The translations under genes were made by a program, and so were the position numbers. From the NCBI RefSeq assembly GCF_003054325.1, contig NZ_QBKU01000003.1:1-64000 (forward strand): a DNA stretch of 64,000 nt. The letters are read 5' to 3'. The first letter of the stretch is position 1. Each line of letters opens with the position of its first letter. Of this stretch, positions 1-9,014 are shown piece by piece. The DNA is from Sulfitobacter mediterraneus (lineage in GTDB: Bacteria; Pseudomonadota; Alphaproteobacteria; Rhodobacterales; Rhodobacteraceae). The notes below the pieces were generated by a model. It worked only from the letters and a program-made list of their open reading frames with translations, did not search any database and had not been told where the DNA came from.

Positions 1-31
1 TTTGCTCTTCACTGAAACGGCTTCTCTTCAT
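1..31 (-). CDS. IS3-family transposase OrfA, N-terminal fragment at window edge
   Basis: Reading leftward from ATG at 31-29 gives MKRSRFSEEQ, the typical first residues of IS3-family OrfA proteins, whose helix-turn-helix follows. An AAGGAG ribosome site lies at 38-43, seven bases before the ATG. Only ten residues are inside the window, so the call rests on the start motif, the ribosome site and the IS-like end beside it. Confidence 0.6.
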   Translation of the reverse strand, partial: MKRSRFSEEQ

Positions 32-95
32 CGTCTGTCTCCTTGTTGGAGAACAGGCTAACTCAAAACACCGGACGTTTCAGGGGAGCAGGTCA
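1..95 (-). mobile_element. End of an IS3-family insertion sequence (partial)
   Basis: The first 31 bases encode, on the minus strand, the N-terminus of an IS3-type OrfA. Bases 83-95 read GGGGAGCAGGTCA, which on the minus strand starts TGACCTGCTCCCC, the kind of terminal inverted repeat seen in IS3-family elements. The spacing between this end and the transposase start suits an IS left end. The rest of the element lies outside the window, so intactness and target duplication cannot be judged. The exact boundary at 95 is inferred. Confidence 0.6.
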
Positions 96-348
96 CCAGC
101 AAACTGACATTTGTACACACTGCAGTGTAGCTTTTGGTGGATTGGGCTCTCTGCCGCCATAAAATCGGTCGGAGCATGTTCACAACCTACGCGCGCCATC
201 ACCGGGAAGGGACGGCCCATTCCCGACCTTGACGGGGTTGCTAGCCGCCGCAGTGCCGCGTCCCAAAGCAGTCGTTGTTCGACGGCGCAGCATGAACCAG
301 CAACAGATGATTAGATGCTTATAAATCGGCATTGCTCCCGTCAGCCCG
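96..348. other. Gene-free stretch with a degenerate repeat-like copy
   Basis: No convincing gene. Bases about 107-165 (GACATTTGTACACACTGCAG followed by TGGGCTCTCTGCCGCC) resemble a stretch near 11490-11535 (CTTCGTACACAGTGCAG followed by TGGGCTCACTGCCGCC). This suggests a dispersed degenerate intergenic repeat. Open frames here are short and lack ribosome sites. Confidence 0.4.
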
Positions 349-711
349 CTAGTTTTTCGGTTCCCAAAGCTCGATGGCGTTACCTTCAGGATCGGTGATA
401 TGCGCAAAACGCCCAACGCCTTCCATCTTGGAAGTATTGAAAGGCTCGACACCGCCCGCATGTAACTGTGCCAGCATTGCTTTCAGGTCAGAGACCCGAA
501 AGTTGACCATCATCTGCTGTGATTGAGGGAAATATTTGGTATCTGCCGAGAAAGGTGCGAAAACTGTCACACCTCCTTCGCTGATCCAAGGTGGCGTCTC
601 CATATCGGTTGGTGCGAGGTCGATGCCAAGCATATCGCTATACCACGCCGCAAGTACCTCCGGTTCCTTCGCCCGAAAAAAGAGCCCGCCAATCTCTTTA
701 ACTCTTTCCAT
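349..711 (-). CDS. VOC family (glyoxalase/bleomycin-resistance fold) protein
   Basis: A 120-residue single-domain protein of the vicinal oxygen chelate superfamily. It opens GGLFFRAKEP and carries a C-terminal HITDPEGNAIELWEP, the usual second half-motif with a metal-ligand Glu. The start at 711 has a ribosome-site-like AGGTGAT six bases upstream. VOC proteins include glyoxalases, dioxygenases and resistance proteins. Nothing here fixes the substrate. It is divergent from the cyclase gene at 1064 and points toward the IS end. Confidence 0.85.
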   Translation of the reverse strand: MERVKEIGGLFFRAKEPEVLAAWYSDMLGIDLAPTDMETPPWISEGGVTVFAPFSADTKYFPQSQQMMVNFRVSDLKAMLAQLHAGGVEPFNTSKMEGVGRFAHITDPEGNAIELWEPKN

Positions 712-1063
712 GTCATCACCTGTTTGTTTGTTTCGGTTCAGTAACGTGACTTAGTAAGGTCAGGCAATTCTAAGTTGCACCTGTCGAAATGAGGTGATCG
801 ACACAACTAAAACAGAGCCGACATGCGTAAGTGTATCAGATTCGCTGTTTGGGAATGCTGATTGCCTAGTTACCTCCGGCCCTCACCGGCAATTCATCTG
901 ACTTTCACGGTGCTGCGGTGCGGCACGTCGAACCAGCCATTTGCGGCGATTTCGAACATCCATTCGCTGGAAACATTCACAATGGCGTCGATCTGTAAGG
1001 TCTTGGCAAGTTCTCCCTCCGTAGCCATGTTTGTTGGGCCGCCCATTGGAAGGAGCCCGACTG
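712..1063. promoter_or_regulatory. Divergent intergenic region between VOC gene and cyclase
   Basis: About 350 bases without a supported gene. They must hold the promoters of both divergent neighbours, but no clear -35/-10 pair is singled out. A 44-codon minus-strand frame (1028 to about 894) has no ribosome site and no recognisable family. Confidence 0.35.
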
Positions 1064-2587
1064 ATGTCCGTTCTACCCAGCAACCTCTCCTCTAGTTATG
1101 CTCTTGAGGTCATCGATGTGCCCGGTAACGTCCGCGCACTGCGTGGTGACACACTGCTCGCGCATAGCCGAAACGCTATGGTGGCATTTGAGACACGGCT
1201 GGCGCCAGTGGTCTATTTCCCGCCAGAAGACGTCATCGTCCCATTAGGTGAGATAACCGATCTCAAGACATTCTGTCCGTTCAAAGGAACAGCCCGCTAC
1301 CGTGACATTATTTTGCCTGACGGGCCCGTTCCCAACGCGGTGTGGACCTATTCAAATGCTTTGCCTGAAAGCGTGCGGATTGAAGGCCAGCTCGCGTTCA
1401 CCCCTGGGGTTGCCGACCAAATTCTGACCGAAACAGGCCCGATTGAGCAGCCCGGTTATGCTTCTGCATCCGGCCCGGTGATTGACTGGTTGCTGAGGGA
1501 GGCCGGATTCATTCCAACGCCGGAGGCGCTGACTGCGGCACTTGGTGAGAAGCTGCGCGAACAAGGGGTACACGTTACCCGTATCAGCGTCATGATCTGG
1601 TCGCTTCACCCTCTCATCGCGGGCAAGAACTATGTTTGGGACCTTGACGCTGAAGAGGTGTCTACCTTTGCCCCGTCCTATGAAATTCACGACCACCCGG
1701 CGTTCGTGAACTCACCTCTCCGTCATGTTTCTGATGGGCTTGGCGGTGTACGCCAACGGCTCGGAACCGACTACGCTGAAAACAGCTTTCCTATTATGGA
1801 GGATCTCCGCGCGCAGGGTGCAACTGACTATGTTGCTATGCCGCTGCCATTTTCGGATGGACGCATGAACGTCCTTTCCGTTACCGGCGACCACCCGAAC
1901 GGGTTCTCCACCGCCAACCTAGGCCTCATTTTCGAATGTATCTTTGTTATCTCGCGCTTTTACGAAGTGTTTATGCAGCGAGAAAACGCCCAGTCTTTAC
2001 TGGAAACATACGTCGGCAAAAGGACCGGCGCGCGTGTTTTGGGGGGGGAGATCAGGCGCGGCGATGGCGATGAGATCGATGCCGCAATCATGTTTTGCGA
2101 CTTGCGCCATTCTACGCGACTGGAAGAAGAATTGAGTAAGGTCGCCTATCTGGAACTGCTCAATCACTTCTTTGAAACCACTTCGAGCGTAGTTCAGGAT
2201 TGTGGTGGCGAAGTGCTGAAGTTTATCGGCGATGCGGTTCTGGCAGTGTTCCCAGCTGGGGACAACGCAAAAGCGGCTTGCGCCAAAGCACTCGCATCTG
2301 CGCGTGGAACCATTGATGCGCTCCGCAGTCATTCGCATTGCGAAGGCGCAGTTGGGATCGCCTTTGGCCGTGTCACTTACGGTAATGTCGGCTCGAAAGA
2401 ACGGCTCGACTTCACCGTCATTGGCCATGCCGCCAATGTTGCGGCGCGGCTCTGCGATCAAGGCAAACACACAGGACATGCGGTCGTTTTTACTGAGGAA
2501 GTGCTGGGCGATGCGACGGATGCCGACGATCTTGGATTGTTGCCGCTGCACAATGTCGGCGCACCTGTCCATTGCTACGGGATGTGA
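1064..2587 (+). CDS. DUF427 domain fused to class III adenylate/guanylate cyclase
   Basis: A 507-residue protein. ATG at 1064 is preferred over an in-frame upstream ATG because AAGGAG at 1049-1054 fits it. Residues about 15-125 match DUF427 (hallmarks YFPPEDV, CPFKG, NAVWTY, LAFTPGV). A middle region of about 170 residues resembles the GAF-like part found before many alphaproteobacterial cyclase domains. Residues about 335-500 form the class III catalytic domain, with a metal-binding Asp in MFCDLRHST, a second in FIGDAVLAVFP, and a late NVAARL segment. It probably makes cyclic AMP (or GMP) in the cytoplasm. No membrane segment is seen. The DUF427 fusion is unusual and may be a ligand-sensing or regulatory unit. 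It sits beside a second cyclase gene and a cyclic-nucleotide phosphodiesterase. Confidence 0.85.
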   Translation: MSVLPSNLSSSYALEVIDVPGNVRALRGDTLLAHSRNAMVAFETRLAPVVYFPPEDVIVPLGEITDLKTFCPFKGTARYRDIILPDGPVPNAVWTYSNALPESVRIEGQLAFTPGVADQILTETGPIEQPGYASASGPVIDWLLREAGFIPTPEALTAALGEKLREQGVHVTRISVMIWSLHPLIAGKNYVWDLDAEEVSTFAPSYEIHDHPAFVNSPLRHVSDGLGGVRQRLGTDYAENSFPIMEDLRAQGATDYVAMPLPFSDGRMNVLSVTGDHPNGFSTANLGLIFECIFVISRFYEVFMQRENAQSLLETYVGKRTGARVLGGEIRRGDGDEIDAAIMFCDLRHSTRLEEELSKVAYLELLNHFFETTSSVVQDCGGEVLKFIGDAVLAVFPAGDNAKAACAKALASARGTIDALRSHSHCEGAVGIAFGRVTYGNVGSKERLDFTVIGHAANVAARLCDQGKHTGHAVVFTEEVLGDATDADDLGLLPLHNVGAPVHCYGM

Positions 2588-2953
2588 CAAAGCCTCAAAA
2601 AACTCCTAAACCTAAACACGCTGGACCTTGCTCACGTAAGTGCTTCTTGCAAAAATGATCCAGCGCCAACTTTCGGCCACTCCAATAACGGCCCTGAACC
2701 GACCTTGGGCGCGGTCTAAGTATGCCGCATTTGCAGCCGGTTTTGCGGCCATTCGTTCAAGTGCGCGATGACGCTACTTAGTGTCGGGAACGCGGACAAA
2801 CTGGGCTGTCGCTGCGGCTGGCCAAAGGCTTCTTTGGCGTCAGGTCGGAAAAATGCCTTTGTGATATGACGTCAGGTGAATGGGCAAGGACTGAGCGAGT
2901 ACCAATTTTTCTGACATTTCAAGATTGTGGTTTCCGACATCGAGAAGTGAGCA
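2588..2953. other. Convergent intergenic region, no gene
   Basis: About 365 bases between two convergent genes. Bases about 2715-2800 (for example GCATTTGCAGCCGGTTTTGCGGCCATTCG) resemble the degenerate repeat-like material in other gaps of this window. No gene or clear terminator was identified. Confidence 0.3.
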
Positions 2954-4727
2954 TCATTGCCGCGGCAAACCCAAGTCTATGAGGCGCTCTGTCATGCCAC
3001 TGCTATCTCCAAGCGCCAATAGTTTTTCTGCAGCGGGAAACTTGAAAACATGCCGGTAAGTTTCCATGGTTAATGTTGGCAACAAGCTTAGCGCTGTCTC
3101 GATATGTTTGCGCGCAGCGCCTTCGTCACCTGCTAGTGCCTCGACCTGTGCCGCCTGGAGGTGGACATACCACGGCGCACCGGGATGCCGAGCCGCCGCC
3201 CGCGCGGACTCTTGATACGCCGGATGGCCATGATCAAGATGCGCAATTAGATGGCCGATTGTAACGATGTTCTGAAAAGTATGCGCTGTTGGATCTTTGG
3301 GGCTCAGACGCATGGCTGTCTCGCCCCCAGCGACCATTTTTGTGGTATCGGGCCGCGCTTTAAACATCTCCGCCAATGCTGTCGCATGATGGCAGAACGC
3401 ATTGTTTGGATTCAGTGCGATAGCAGTTGCCGCAGCGTCTGCGGCCTCTTCGGCCTGACCGGACATCGCCAACAACACAGCCAAGTTTCCATGCGCGACT
3501 TCGAGCCGGTCATCTATTGCAAGCGCTTCACGTGCCCAGACAAGGCCTTCGGCAATTGTTGTCGATGGGTCGGGTAAGCCTATGGCAACCCTTACGTTTG
3601 AGACCCGTGCCAGCAGTGCGCGCGGCAGTGCGAAGTTTGGATCAGTCTTTGCGGAAGCTCGAAGAAGAACCGCTGCTTCATCGAGGCTCTCGGGGTTGTA
3701 TTCCGCCAGCTTTGGCCAACATCTTTGGCACAACTCCCAAGACGTAAGACTATCTGTCGGTCTTGAGCGGGCTAACCTTCGCTCATGCGCTCCCAGTTCC
3801 GGCTCGACCGCCGTTACAATTGCGTGTGTCAATTCGTCTTGCAAATCAAAGATGTCTTCCAACGTTCGATCCCACTTGCCTGCCCAGACATGCATGCCAC
3901 TGGAGGCTTCGATCAATTGCGCTGTGACCCTTAGCCGATCGCCGCCTCTGCGAACGGAACCCTCAACAACATAGCGCGCGTCCAGTTCTTTGCCGATCCG
4001 GCGCACGTCCTGAGACGCGCCTTTGTAAGCAAAGGTTGAGTTGCGCGCGATCACCATTAAGGACCTGAAGCGGCTTAGCTCTGTGGTCACATCTTCGACG
4101 ATGCCGTCGGCGAGAAACTCTTGATCCTGATCTGCCGACATGTTTGCGAATGGTAGCACAGCAATGTAAGGGCGTTCGGCGGCCACCTGCGCCGGCTTTG
4201 ATGCTTCAGCGCCCTCGACCTCCACCCGCCAGACGTCCACCGGTTCCGGCATATTCTTAACCGCCTGCAGACCAAGTGTCGTCATTTCCGCATCGATCCG
4301 ATCCTTTACCTGTTCGAACACAGCTCGCGAAATGCAAATCCCACCAACCGGTGCAAGGCTTTCCAGCCGAGCTGCGATATTGACGGCATCACCAAGGACG
4401 TCCTCGCCATCGATAACAACGTCGCCCAAATTTATACCGATGCGGAATTTGAGCCGACTTTTCTTCAACTTCTGTGTTCTCGTGAGCGTGCATTTCACGC
4501 TGTATCCCAAGTGCCGAACGTAATGCTTGCACTGGAGAGACAAATTCAACGAGTAACCCGTCCCCCATGGTCTTGATTATCCGACCATCGCAGGTCGCAA
4601 TCGCAGGGTCGATGATCTCTTTACGTGCTGCACGCATCCTATTGATGACGCCTCCCTCATCCGCGGCCATAAGGCGCGAATAGCCTACCAAATCGGCGGC
4701 AAGAATAGTCGTCAGCTTTCGATCCAT
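2954..4727 (-). pseudogene. Class III cyclase-TPR protein interrupted by a frameshift
   Basis: Two minus-strand frames join into one protein family. The first (from ATG 4727, DRKLTTILAADLVGYSRLM) holds the N-terminal half of a class III cyclase domain, including KTMGDGLLVEF. The second, in another frame, continues with FRIGINLGDVVIDGEDVLG and DAVNIAARLE. It then runs into a TolB/FlgO-like segment (YIAVLPFANMSADQDQ) and a C-terminal TPR region. The break falls near 4454-4463, where the coding strand reads GAAGAAAAGTCGG; dropping one base restores EVEEK-RLKFRIG. The intact protein would be about 590 residues. It could be a real inactivating mutation, a sequencing slip at the AAAA run, or, least likely, programmed frameshifting. 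The catalytic domain is split, so no cyclase activity is expected as read. Confidence 0.75.
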
Positions 4728-5126
4728 AAGTGGCGGTCGCCGTGTGGAAAAATCAGAGGAGACATAACCTAAAATGAAAGAATGCTGCAAACTTATTCAG
4801 AGTTGCCCAATTTGGCCGTTCGCGAACAGCTGACATTTGTGCATCGTGCCGTCTTTTGTTCTACGGGCTCACAACCTCCTCATTGCGGGGACGCAATCTG
4901 CGTCTCTTTACTACCAGGGGCTTCGGCAAGAACAGCCTAACGCAGTCTTGAGTAATCGATCTCGGCGCCGCAGCACTGCGCCACGTATGTAGCAATTGGT
5001 GTCATAAATTCCCGAGCGTCGAAACTCCCGCGGCGGAGTTGTTCGAATCTCCAAACCGTCGCATGCTTGATGCTTTCATCGACGACCCTTTCGTTGACTT
5101 CGCTCAAATACATAAGGAATGCTCAG
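4728..5126. other. Divergent gap with repeat-like copy, no gene
   Basis: About 400 bases. Bases about 4831-4905 (GCTGACATTTGTGCATCGTG, then CGGGCTCAC) resemble the repeat-like copy at 105-165. It should include the promoter of the phosphodiesterase gene. No boxes are confidently assigned. Confidence 0.3.
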
Positions 5127-7085
5127 ATGCCTCTCTCCATGAATCGCCGCTATTTTCTTGCTGGAACTGCTGGTCTTGTCGCCATGCACCCGTTTTCGGC
5201 CTCTGCCGCCGGCAACCAAGCGCACCTGCGTCTCATGGAAACGACCGATCTGCATGTGCATGTTTTCCCCTATGATTACTATGCCGATAAACCTCGCGAC
5301 ACGGTCGGCCTTTCACGTACTGCGTCCCTGATCCAAGGGGTGCGGGCAGAGTCGACAAATTCATTGTTGTTGGACAACGGCGATTTTCTTCAAGGGAACC
5401 CGATGGGCGACTACATTGCATATGAGCGTGGTATGAAAGAAGGCGATAGCCATCCTGTGATCAACGCGATGAATGCACTCGGGTTTGATGCTTCAACTTT
5501 AGGCAATCACGAATTCAACTACGGTGTTTCATTCTTGATGAAGTCCTTAGGAGGCGCGGACTTCCCCGTTGTCTCCGCTAACGTGGTCAAAGAAATGGGC
5601 GCATCTGCGACCGCCGATACCACGTTGGTAAAACCCTATGTGATTATGGAACGGAAGATCACCGACGGCAGCGGCGCAAAGCATCCGATCAAGATTGGAC
5701 TAATAGGATTTGTGCCGCCCCAGATCATGAATTGGGATCGCAAGCATCTCGAAGGCAACGTGCAAACCCGCGATATCGTCGCGACCGCCAAAGCTTACGT
5801 TCCACAAATGAAAGAGGAAGGCGCAGATCTGATCATCGCACTTTGTCATTCTGGCATTGGTGGCGCGACTGCGGAGGATGGAATGGAGAACGCAGCCATT
5901 CCGCTAGCGAGTGTTGAAGGCATCGACGCGATACTTACGGGGCATAGCCACCTTGTTTTCCCATCTTCAAAATACGCTGACTTTGCAGGTGTTAACACCG
6001 AAGCAGGCACAATTGGCGGCAAACCTGGGGTTATGGGGGGGGTCTGGGGAAGCCATATGGGTCTTCTCGACCTATTGATCGAGCGGGATGGCAGCAGCTG
6101 GCGCGTGCTTTCACATACGGCCGAAGCTCGGCCAATTTCAAAACGAAATGAGGATCGCTCATATACTGCACTCGCGGAGGATTATGCACCCGTTTTGGCT
6201 GCTGCAACGAAAGAGCATGAAGAAACTCTCAATTACGTGCGCACAGCCGTTGGTAAAACCGATGCACCATTGCACAGCTACTTCGCACTCGTGGCGGATG
6301 ATCCATCGGTTCAAATCGTCTCCAACGCACAAACGTGGTACATCAAAGAGCAGATGGTCGGCACAGCATATGAAAGTCTGCCAGTCTTATCCGCCGCAGC
6401 ACCGTTCAAAGCGGGTGGCCGCGGTGGCCCTGAGTATTACACTGACGTCCCTGTCGGGGATGTGGCAATTAAGAACGTATCTGACCTCTATCTCTACCCC
6501 AACACCGTGCGTGCGGTGAAGGTCACGGGGCGACAGGTCAAAGACTGGCTGGAGCGTTCAGCAGGAATGTTCAATCAGGTTGAACCAGGTGCGCAGGATG
6601 CGCCTTTGTTGAATCCGAGCTTCCCGAGCTACAACTTTGATGTGATGGATGGTGTGAATTATCAGATAGACCTTTCCCAACCGTCCAAATTTGACAAAGA
6701 CGGTGCGGAGACCAATCCAGATGCCAACCGCATCACCAACCTCATGTTCAACGGCGATCCACTGGACATGGAAAAAGAGTTCATCGTAGCCACCAACAAC
6801 TATCGCGCGTCAGGCGGCGGCAGCTTTCCTGGAGCCAAGGGCGACACAGTGGTCTTCGAGGGCCCCGACACCAACCGCGATATCATTGTGCGCTACTTGG
6901 TAGATCAAGGCACAGTAAATCCCAAAGCAGACGCCAACTGGTCCTTTGCGCCGCTTGCGGACACTACAGTGATCTTTGAAACAGGTCCTGCGGGAGCTGG
7001 GTATGCAGATAGTGTCGAAGGAGTTTCAATTGAGCCTGCAGGTGCATCTGATACAGGTTTCGCGAAATTTCGTATAAAGCTCTGA
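5127..7085 (+). CDS. cpdB: CpdB-like 2',3'-cyclic-nucleotide 2'-phosphodiesterase / 3'-nucleotidase
   Basis: A 652-residue exported enzyme. The start at 5127 has AAGGAA seven bases upstream and gives a twin-arginine signal (NRRYFLAGTAGLVAMHPFSA), so Tat export to the periplasm is likely. The metallophosphatase core shows TTDLHVHVFPYD (about residue 40), DNGDFLQGNP, GNHEFNYG (about 126) and LTGHSHLVFP (about 271), the di-metal ligands of the 5'-nucleotidase superfamily. The 5'-nucleotidase C-terminal domain follows. CpdB hydrolyses 2',3'-cyclic nucleotides and 3'-nucleotides so that exogenous RNA breakdown products can be scavenged. Length matches the family (about 650). Neighbouring cyclase genes are suggestive, but the compartments differ. 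Confidence 0.9.
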   Translation: MPLSMNRRYFLAGTAGLVAMHPFSASAAGNQAHLRLMETTDLHVHVFPYDYYADKPRDTVGLSRTASLIQGVRAESTNSLLLDNGDFLQGNPMGDYIAYERGMKEGDSHPVINAMNALGFDASTLGNHEFNYGVSFLMKSLGGADFPVVSANVVKEMGASATADTTLVKPYVIMERKITDGSGAKHPIKIGLIGFVPPQIMNWDRKHLEGNVQTRDIVATAKAYVPQMKEEGADLIIALCHSGIGGATAEDGMENAAIPLASVEGIDAILTGHSHLVFPSSKYADFAGVNTEAGTIGGKPGVMGGVWGSHMGLLDLLIERDGSSWRVLSHTAEARPISKRNEDRSYTALAEDYAPVLAAATKEHEETLNYVRTAVGKTDAPLHSYFALVADDPSVQIVSNAQTWYIKEQMVGTAYESLPVLSAAAPFKAGGRGGPEYYTDVPVGDVAIKNVSDLYLYPNTVRAVKVTGRQVKDWLERSAGMFNQVEPGAQDAPLLNPSFPSYNFDVMDGVNYQIDLSQPSKFDKDGAETNPDANRITNLMFNGDPLDMEKEFIVATNNYRASGGGSFPGAKGDTVVFEGPDTNRDIIVRYLVDQGTVNPKADANWSFAPLADTTVIFETGPAGAGYADSVEGVSIEPAGASDTGFAKFRIKL

Positions 7086-7402
7086 GATGCTGAAATAGCC
7101 TTTCTTCTGCTTCCACCTATATGCAACATCATTCAGCGCATCTCAAAAACATATTCGGCCAATAACGGCCCAAAGCCGCCATTCGAGAGGGTACTCAAAT
7201 GCCGCGCCAGCACCCCGCATTGCGGACATTCGTGCAGGGCGCAGCATTTCGGCCGACCTGAACTCACAATTCGCGGGACGAAGTGTGAATTCAAAGCTTT
7301 CGTTGGAATGTCCGCAACTAAAAGGGCTTGTGGCACAAGAGCGAGTTAAAACCGCGGTCCAGATGTTTCATCGAAAGGTGCCGCAATTCATATTGTTTTG
7401 CT
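7086..7402. other. Gap with repeat-like copies, no gene
   Basis: About 316 bases between convergent genes. It contains GACATTCGTGCAGGGCGCAG followed by CATTTCGG (about 7226-7254), plus CGGCCCAAAGCCGCCATTCG on the same strand. Both resemble the window's recurring degenerate intergenic sequences. No gene supported. Confidence 0.35.
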
Positions 7403-8392
7403 TCAATTCCTTCTCGTCTCATGCGGACTTTCTCCAAAACGGCGTTTGTACTCAACCGAGAACCGTCCGAAATGGCCGAACCCGCAGCGTTCGGAAATGT
7501 CGCCGATGGTATCGGAGTCCGGTGAAGTGGCCAGAGCGTGACGTGCCTCGCGCAGCCGCTTTTCACGCAGGTATTGCATCGGGGTCAGGCCAAGCTCCGC
7601 CTTGAAACCCAATTGCAACGAACGTGGTGAAATCTGCAGCACCTCCGCGATCTCGCCCACCGTAATCGTTTCGCCAAAGTTGTAATGGATATACTGAATC
7701 GCCCTGCGCACATGCACGTTTTTCGCCTTTTCGACATCCTCCGATAGAAGCCCGCTAACATTACTTGGCTGGCACAGCAGAAATCCTTCGATCAATTGCT
7801 CTTCAACAAGCGCCTGTGTATGCAGATTGCCCTTGGCATAGATTGCGTCTTTCTCGGCAAGGGTGAAGCATGTTCGCAGTCTGCTGACCCATTCGCCGAC
7901 ATTTGAACATTGCTGGTCCACCGATGTTTGAAAGGTTACCGGTCCGGAAAGATCCCGGCCGACAAGACGTTCGGCGACGCGGTTCAACTGCTGCGCATTG
8001 ATCTGTAACAGCAGTTGCGAACAACCCTCTCGCCAACGCATTGATGTATGACGGTGCGGATTCAGAACACTGCCCAATCCAGGGCCAGTATCGACGTAAC
8101 CAGCAGAGTTATTGATCCGGGCTTGTCCGGTCAGCGGGATCTGGATGAGATAAAAAGAGCCAAGTTCGCCCGGCTCGATCTCCACATCAGCTCCGTACTG
8201 AATGTAGTTGAGCGACGTGACCTGACCTTCAGCACGGTTGTGCACCGCATCGAAACTTCCCGACCGCGAAGCTCGGTCTAGGCGGTGGTCGCAGAATTTC
8301 CGGGCGACAACAGCCCGCGCCTCGTCGAGATCGCTGGATTGGAAAAGACGGTTTCGCCCCAAGGGCAAAACGTTGTTTGCGGGTCTTGTCAT
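7403..8392 (-). CDS. AraC family transcriptional regulator
   Basis: A 329-residue regulator, taking ATG at 8392 (GAAGGAG lies about 12 bases upstream). The N-terminal part (about residues 20-200) resembles the AraC ligand-binding-like domain of the PF14525 type. The C-terminal about 100 residues are the double helix-turn-helix: GEIAEVLQISPRSLQLGFK, then GLTPMQYLREKRL, and DISERCGFGHFGRFSVEYKR with FGESP. It is divergent from the cupin-monooxygenase-hydrolase operon and probably controls it in response to that pathway's substrate. The effector is unknown. Confidence 0.9.
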   Translation of the reverse strand: MTRPANNVLPLGRNRLFQSSDLDEARAVVARKFCDHRLDRASRSGSFDAVHNRAEGQVTSLNYIQYGADVEIEPGELGSFYLIQIPLTGQARINNSAGYVDTGPGLGSVLNPHRHTSMRWREGCSQLLLQINAQQLNRVAERLVGRDLSGPVTFQTSVDQQCSNVGEWVSRLRTCFTLAEKDAIYAKGNLHTQALVEEQLIEGFLLCQPSNVSGLLSEDVEKAKNVHVRRAIQYIHYNFGETITVGEIAEVLQISPRSLQLGFKAELGLTPMQYLREKRLREARHALATSPDSDTIGDISERCGFGHFGRFSVEYKRRFGESPHETRRN

Positions 8393-8537
8393 GTTTTTCG
8401 CGCGCTCCTTCGCCCAGAAATATAGCACAAATCCCGACCTGTGCGAATTTGGCGCGCAATTTTGTTTCGCTTTTTGGATAACGGATCCGCGCCGATCTCC
8501 GATAGCGTTCTTGCCACCAACAAACAGGGAGGAAGAA

Positions 8538-9002
8538 ATGCAAAACGGAGAAGGGGTCACCAATGCGACCGAAGGACTGGACGGAACCGTCTGGAACGTC
8601 GTGGGCCACACCTATACGCCAAAACTTTTGTCGGACAACGCGATGATCTGGCACGCGGTCATTCCGGCCGATACATTCGTGCCACCGCATGTCCATCCGA
8701 CCCAGGATGAATGGATCTACGTGCTCGAGGGCGATCTCGAGGTCGATTTCGGTTTCGAGTCCGGGAACGTCACCGCCAACAAGGCCGGGCCCGGCGACAT
8801 GGTGCGGATGCCCATGGGCATGGCGCATGGGGTCTACAACCGGTCAGGCAAAGAAGCGACCTGCGTGTTTGGCGTGTCGCCGGCGCGCAAGCTGTTCGAT
8901 CTGTTCGGCGCTTTGCACAACGTCACGGATCCCGAGGAACTGGTGCGGCTCTCGGCACTGCACGAAGTCGATTTCCTGCCGCCCCCGCCGGACGCCGGCT
9001 AA
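8538..9002 (+). CDS. Cupin domain protein, first gene of a putative catabolic operon
   Basis: A 154-residue small beta-barrel protein. ATG at 8538 follows a strong GGAGGAAG site. It has both cupin motifs: PPHVHPTQDEWIYVLEGDLE (His-x-His, Glu) and GPGDMVRMPMGMAHGVYN (second His). Single cupins of this kind bind a metal and act as dioxygenases, isomerases or ligand-binding proteins. The function here is not predictable from sequence. It lies 12 bases before the monooxygenase gene, within one operon. Confidence 0.85.
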   Translation: MQNGEGVTNATEGLDGTVWNVVGHTYTPKLLSDNAMIWHAVIPADTFVPPHVHPTQDEWIYVLEGDLEVDFGFESGNVTANKAGPGDMVRMPMGMAHGVYNRSGKEATCVFGVSPARKLFDLFGALHNVTDPEELVRLSALHEVDFLPPPPDAG

Positions 9003-9014
9003 GGAGGCAGTGAC

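Noticed and set aside
894..1028. Minus-strand 44-codon frame upstream of the cyclase gene
   Set aside because: No ribosome site, no recognisable family, and it lies in a divergent promoter region.
2954..4727. Programmed ribosomal frameshift in the cyclase gene
   Set aside because: There is an AAAA run, but no known slippery heptamer plus structure is evident; a mutation or sequencing error is simpler.
8238..8537. Longer N-terminus for the cupin protein
   Set aside because: It would overlap the divergent AraC gene; the ATG at 8538 has a strong GGAGG site and gives a complete cupin.
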